From: Demequinaceae bacterium UBA4004
Lineage (GTDB): Bacteria; Actinomycetota; Actinomycetes; Actinomycetales; Demequinaceae
Assembly (NCBI GenBank): GCA_002384765.1
Contig: DGBM01000291.1
Location: 1 to 6,329 of the forward strand
Direction of reading: 5' to 3'
DNA: 6,329 nt
The notes below the pieces were generated by a model. It was given only the letters and a program-made list of their open reading frames with translations, ran no database searches and was not told where the DNA came from. Of the stretch, positions 5,755 through 6,329 are shown in pieces (position 1 is the first letter of the stretch; each line of letters starts with the position of its first letter). The position numbers were made by a program, and so were the translations under genes.

Positions 5755-6329
5755 ATGCAATACGGTCACTTCGATGATGCCGCGCGCGAGTACGTCATCA
5801 CTCGCCCGGACACCCCCCGGTCGTGGTCCAACTACCTGGGCTCTCGCCTCTACGGCGGGATCATCACGCAGGGCGCCGGCGGATACTCGTTCTACAAGTC
5901 CGGCGGCGAGGGCCGCGTCACGCGCTTTCGCTTTAACGGCGTGCCTCAAGACGAGCCCGGCCGCTATATCTACCTTCGGGACGACGCCGACGGAGACTTC
6001 TGGTCTGCATCCTGGCAGCCCGTGGGCAAGCCGCTGCGAGGCCGCGACGGCGAAGATGCCGACGCCGCCGGCAACCCGACCCAGGCGTCGTCCGTGCGCC
6101 ACGGCCTCGGCTACTCGATCTTCCATTCGAACTATCGGGGCATCGACTCAGAGGCGTGCGTTTTCATCCCGAAGGGTCAAGCGTTCGAGTACTGGTCCGT
6201 GAAGGTCACCAACACCACCGACGAGCCCCGCAACGTGTCCCTGTTCTCCTACGCGGAACTGTCCAACGACTGGAACTACCGCCAGGACCTGGAGAACCTC
6301 CAGTACTCGCAGTACGTGGTGGTGTGCCG
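5755..6329 (+). CDS. GH94 glycoside phosphorylase (cellobiose/chitobiose phosphorylase type), N-terminal part
   Basis: GH94 enzymes split a beta-linked disaccharide with inorganic phosphate, giving an alpha-sugar-1-phosphate plus a free sugar, usually in the cytoplasm after uptake. The frame is open for 191 codons and runs off the right edge; complete enzymes have about 800 residues. Seen: MQYGHFDDAAREYVITRPDT (1-20), W.NYLG (24-29), AGGYSFY (41-47), GRYIYLRDD (69-77), SWQPVGKPL (86-94) and RHGLGYS (115-121). All lie in the N-terminal beta-sandwich domain of cellobiose and N,N'-diacetylchitobiose phosphorylases. An acidic, Gly/Ala-rich stretch (about 95-113) between the last two motifs looks like a small insertion. 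The catalytic Asp and substrate residues lie beyond the window, so cellobiose, chitobiose and cellobionic acid remain possible substrates. The CelR-like operator upstream leans towards a beta-glucan-derived substrate. Family assignment is firm; the substrate is not. Confidence 0.93.
   Translation, partial: MQYGHFDDAAREYVITRPDTPRSWSNYLGSRLYGGIITQGAGGYSFYKSGGEGRVTRFRFNGVPQDEPGRYIYLRDDADGDFWSASWQPVGKPLRGRDGEDADAAGNPTQASSVRHGLGYSIFHSNYRGIDSEACVFIPKGQAFEYWSVKVTNTTDEPRNVSLFSYAELSNDWNYRQDLENLQYSQYVVVC

Overview
The window is high-GC DNA with strong G/C preference at third codon positions. Several genes start at an ATG just downstream of a TANNNT box with no Shine-Dalgarno sequence, a pattern typical of Actinomycetota. 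A glycoside phosphorylase of family GH94 behind a CelR/CebR-like operator, plus actinobacterial-type RadA and ProC, suggest a polysaccharide-degrading Micrococcales-type organism (for example near Cellulomonas or Demequina). The genus cannot be fixed from this sequence.

Layout. (1) Positions 1-449, minus strand: the N-terminal 149 residues of the DNA-repair ATPase RadA, running off the left edge. (2) 450-530: a short divergent promoter region serving radA and the next gene. (3) 531-2615: a 694-residue unrecognised bitopic membrane protein with about 505 residues of Pro/Ser/Thr/Glu-rich, probably disordered cytoplasmic region, a basic stop (RKRRR), one membrane helix and a roughly 130-residue outside domain. 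(4) 2618-3238: a TetR-family regulator starting with GTG only 2 bases after the previous stop. (5) 3257-4731: an ABC-2 type exporter, with ATPase and permease overlapping in an ATGA. Its promoter (TTGACA, 17 bp, CACAAT) lies in the 3' end of tetR, and an 18-bp near-perfect palindrome spans the start site and start codon. (6) 4784-5623: proC, pyrroline-5-carboxylate reductase, complete. (7) 5624-5754: a regulatory region with a TATTGT -10 box and the perfect palindrome AGAGCGCTCT. (8) 5755-6329: the N-terminal 191 residues of a GH94 phosphorylase, running off the right edge.

How the genes work together. The most coherent unit is 531-4731: membrane protein, TetR, ATPase, permease, all on the plus strand. 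I infer that the TetR protein represses the exporter at the palindrome over its start codon, and that the disordered membrane protein is made from the same message as TetR. Whether that membrane protein is part of the efflux/regulatory circuit or merely a neighbour cannot be decided here. RadA and ProC are housekeeping genes. The GH94 gene begins a separately controlled sugar-catabolic unit that is probably derepressed by a cello-oligosaccharide or related inducer. No RNA genes, CRISPR arrays, insertion sequences or convincing intrinsic terminators were seen.
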